Source: Tachypleus tridentatus (lineage: Eukaryota; Arthropoda; Merostomata; Xiphosura; Limulidae). From it: a DNA stretch of 64,000 nucleotides. Under the pieces are notes generated by a model. The model searched no databases, was not told where the DNA came from, and saw only the letters and a program-made list of their open reading frames with translations. The position numbers were made by a program, and so were the translations under genes. Below, piece after piece: positions 61,125 to 64,000 of the stretch (the first letter of the stretch is position 1; each line of letters starts with the position of its first letter). The stretch covers positions 66,556,447-66,620,446 of the forward strand of contig NC_134835.1 in the NCBI RefSeq assembly GCF_004210375.1, in the 5' to 3' direction.

Positions 61125-61290
61125 TAACATTTTTTTTTCACTGTGTGCATTATAAAAATGATAGTTGAATCCTACTATATAATTAGAGTAGCCCAAAAAT
61201 TGATGGTAGGTGATGTTGATCATCTGTCTTCTCTCTTGTCTATCAGTTCAATATAAAATGTGACTTGTACAAATATCCAAAAAAACAACC
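61125..61290 (+). mobile_element. old SINE body relic (family C) in SHANK intron
   Basis: GTTGAATCCTACTATATAAT, AATTGATGGTAGGTGATGTT and TCTCTCTTGTCTATCAGTTC follow the order of the SINE body (CAATCCCACTATTCG, GTTGGCGGTGGGTGGTG, TCCCTCTAGTCT). Many of its C-to-T and G-to-A differences are consistent with CpG decay. Confidence 0.6.
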
Positions 61291-61347
61291 AAACCAAATC
61301 ATCCATCTTTTTGGACATGAACTATTATTTGCAGATGATATTTCATA

Positions 61348-62533
61348 CAGTAGTCACTGTATTAGGTACATTTGCTGTTTAATGCAAATAGCAAAACAAC
61401 AAATCATGTGGCTTCAACTCAATATATAAAGCATACAGACTTGGTAAAGAGGATCAGTTGTTGTTCCACCAAACATTAACATGAGGAAGATGATGACCTA
61501 AGCAACTTTGACCAATAAATGATTGTTAATGCCAGTTGTAGTAGTTCCAGTATCTCAGAAATTGCTGACCTTGTGGGATTTTTATGCACCAGAGTTTACA
61601 GAGAATGATGCAAAAAATAAAAAAACATCCAGTGAGTGTCTGTTCTATGAGTGAAATTGCCTTGTTAATGAGAGAGGTCAGAGGAAAATGGCCAGACTTG
61701 ATTAAGCTGACAAGGCCACAAATACTCAAATAACCATTCTGTACAACAGTGGTATGCAGAAAGGTATCTTTGAATGTACAATGCGTTGAACCTTGAAGTG
61801 GAAGGGCTACACCAGCAGAAGACCATGTTGGGTTCCACTCCTGTCAGCTAAGAACAGGAAGATGAGGCTACAATGGACACAGGATCACCAAAACTGAATG
61901 ATTGAAGATTGGAAAAATGTTGTATGGTGTGACAAATCTCGATTTTTGTTGTGACATGTAGATGATAGGGTCAGAATTTGGCATAAACAACATGAAACCA
62001 TGGATCCATCCTGCTTTGTATCAATGATACAGGCTGTTGTGGTGTAATGGTGTGGGTAATGTTTCCTTGGCACATATTAGGCTCCTTAAAACTAATTGAG
62101 CATCATTTGAATGCCACAGCATACCTGAGCATTGTTGCTGATCCTGTACAACCCTTTATGGCCACAGTCTACTCGTTTTCCAGTGGCTATTTCCAGTAAG
62201 ATATTGCACCATATCACAAAGCAATCATCATCTCAAGCTGGTTCCATGAACATGACAGTGACTTCAGTGTACTCCAATGGCCTACACAGTTTCCAGATCT
62301 CAATCCAATAGAACACCTTTGAGATGAGGTGTAATGGGAAATTTGCAGCATGAATATGTGGCTAACAAATCTGCAGGAACTTCATGATGCTATTGAGCCA
62401 GCATAGACCAAAATCCCTAAGGAATGTTTCCATCACCTTCTTTAATTCATACCATGATGAATTCAGTCTGTTCTGGAGGTAAAAGGGGGTCCTATCTGGT
62501 ACTAGATAGATGTACCTAATAAAGTGGCTACTG
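61348..62533 (+). mobile_element. old Tc1-like element in SHANK intron
   Basis: The inverted termini CAGTAGTCACTGTATTAGGT (61348) and, on the other strand, CAGTAGCCACTTTATTAGGT (ending 62533) share 18 of 20 bases and continue ACAT. A TA precedes the left end; the right TA is lost. It is about 1.19 kb. The terminus closely resembles that of Tc1 elements common in teleost fish (CACTTTATTAGGTACACC, from memory). It is inserted in the sense direction of the host gene. Confidence 0.92.
61780..62500 (+). pseudogene. Tc1-type (DD34E) transposase, heavily decayed
   Basis: Conceptual reading gives LQWTQDHQN, a stop, then EDWKNVVWCDKSRFLL with the first catalytic aspartate. Next come RIWHKQHETMDPSCFVS, a frameshift near 62040, VMVWVMFPWHILGSL, LNATAYLSIVADPVQPFMAT, and a stop before the DIAPYHKA segment, where the second aspartate survives. 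FPDLNPIEHL has the catalytic glutamate and is followed by TGA. There are at least eight in-frame stops and one frameshift. The N-terminal DNA-binding half (61480-61780) is barely readable. It cannot be functional. Confidence 0.88.
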
Positions 62534-63958
62534 AACGTACATTTGGAAGATGAGAATCTGTAACATGCTTCACTATATCTTGTTATTGCATCTTAAGTAT
62601 GAAACATATTGGTAGCTTCATTTCACCTATAAGAAAGTTTAAGATATGAGTGATATAACCATAGCATCTTATGCCATGGACAGAGTATTTATCTTAAAGT
62701 AATTACCCAGTTTTCTTCATGTTGGTGACAGTGCCTCTTTATGCACCGAGGTGTCTTAAAAATCATTTTTATATTGAGCATGAATATTTTATTCAGCCAT
62801 CTAATTGCCTTTATGAATGTCTGTGTTTGCCCTAAAACGTAGAGAACAACTTGTGTTGGTTTAATAATTACATATTTCCCATCTGTTTTTTTCTTTAAGT
62901 TTATCCAGTCACACGTCTGCACTTCTAGTTAAATCTAATGGTCACCTCTCTTGAATTAAGAATTAATATAATTTTGAAAGTAATAGAGTTGAATATATTT
63001 GCTGAAAGACATCTGATCAGTATGGACTTTAATTTTTGTACACTTATTTGCCTGTAGCATATACTACTCTTGCTACCAATTTTCCATGTTTTTAACTTCG
63101 ACAACATGGAACTAATGAAGCAGATTCCTTTGGTAGTGATGAGACAAGGTGTAACCATGATAAGTTAGTATCTTCAGGATATCTTTTGTTAGATACATAA
63201 TGATACAATCAGATTGGTTATTTTATCTTCATTATTGCTAACACTTTTTGAATATTGTATATAGATTAGAATGTATTTAATTTTTGGTCTTATAATACTT
63301 AAATCTTTGGCTCCATTAAGAAAGTTTTTTCTTGGAGGTTATTCATTCTTGGTATTAAAGGAATAGACTGCATTTTTTGCAAAATGGAACTTTTCAAGTT
63401 TTATCCTGGCCTCTTCAGTAGTAGGAAATACTCATGAGTAACTTTTATTAAGATTCCAAATAAAAATTAATGCATTAAATTATTTACTAATTTGATACAC
63501 TAATTAGACTAACTATGAGTATTCAGAGTATTTTTTACATATTGTGTAAAAAATGTAATTCTGCATGAAAGTTTTTCAGTTGTGTATCACTGGTATGGAT
63601 AATTTGATATTTTTATTTTTGTTTTGGTACTGAAAGTTGATATTCTTCTTTACAGTCAGTTAAATCACTAACTTTCAGAAACTTCTGTACTGATTACTTA
63701 CTGAACAAGAACATTGAAATAAGATTTTACCTGATTCTTTATTATATTATATTAAGAACTTATTTGAACACATTTTTCCAGTTCTTAGGTTTGTTAACAA
63801 TATTTCCACCTGAATTTAGTTTACCTTGTATGCAAACAAGATAACAAATATTTAGGTGTAGCTATAACAACATTTCATAGTAAAATGCAATATAAGTTAG
63901 ATAATTCATTCACTAATTGACTTAAATAATAAGACCATTTTGCTTTTGTTATTTTCAG

Positions 63959-64000
63959 AAGTTTTTTCAGTTTAATGTTGAAGAATTGGTTTGGGATGTT
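63959..64000 (+). CDS. SHANK: SHANK, second coding exon (partial, residues 34-47)
   Basis: After the acceptor TTATTTTCAG the frame continues in phase 0 as KFFQFNVEELVWDV to the window edge. In vertebrate SHANK the lysine after IPDLQ plus two residues is followed by nine residues and then VW. The spacing here is the same: lysine, nine residues, VW. The match across the splice junction, with no gap, is the main reason for accepting both exons. The exon runs on beyond the window. The ubiquitin-like start of talin or other FERM proteins is an alternative but fits less well. Confidence 0.85.

Larger units (their letters stand above)
58756..63958 (+). other. first coding intron of SHANK (5.2 kb)
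   Basis: Donor GTAGGT and acceptor TTGTTATTTTCAG, phase 0. It contains an imperfect repeat near the left end (59070-59310), a SINE relic, a Tc1 relic and a long T tract (60730-60745). CpG is almost absent from about 59.3 kb onward. No intact SINE of family A or B lies in it. No additional exon is recognised; frames of up to 77 codons inside it are AT-rich with no motif. Confidence 0.83.

Overview
This is a gene-poor, AT-rich animal nuclear window. It is dominated by non-coding DNA, SINEs, decayed Tc1/mariner transposons and tandem repeats, with one confidently identified gene at its right edge. The only convincing host coding sequence is two exons (58657-58755 and 63959-64000, plus strand) that encode the start of a SHANK/ProSAP postsynaptic scaffold protein. 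A 5.2 kb intron separates them, and the gene continues beyond the window. An invertebrate is likely. The abundant tRNA-Thr-like SINE, large introns and low gene density fit a chelicerate, and from memory of similar repeats a horseshoe crab is my best guess. That assignment is inference.

Layout. 0.4-0.8 kb holds a weak candidate for the last exons, or a relic, of an alpha/beta-hydrolase gene. 1-54 kb is intergenic: 15 copies of one tRNA-derived SINE (family A), about ten copies or fragments of a second tRNA-like SINE (family B) and several older relatives (family C). It also holds a foldback element (1.7-2.2 kb), an inverted repeat (2.7-2.85 kb), an internally deleted mariner (4.4-5.35 kb), a short retroinsertion with 13-bp target duplications (24.6-24.7 kb) and a near-complete but inactivated Tc1-like element (45.7-47.2 kb). 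Tandem arrays lie at 18.1, 23.7, 28.2, 32.1, 34.0 and 44.7-45.4 kb (35-bp unit). A larger array at 49.5-51.55 kb has a unit of about 59 bp and an embedded 293-bp higher-order repeat. At 55.06-55.28 kb a 217-bp element with TTAA flanks and 15-bp inverted termini carries about 80 bp of 28S rRNA sequence.

58.6-64 kb is the SHANK start. Its first coding intron holds a much-decayed Tc1 element resembling those of fish. From about 59.3 kb to the window end CpG almost disappears (about 9 in 4.7 kb, against about 25 per kb just upstream). This is the signature expected of germline gene-body methylation beginning shortly after the first coding exon.

No bona fide tRNA gene, CRISPR array or bacterial-type operon is present. 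Most reading frames over 60 codons are chance frames in AT-rich DNA or shadows of transposons and repeats.
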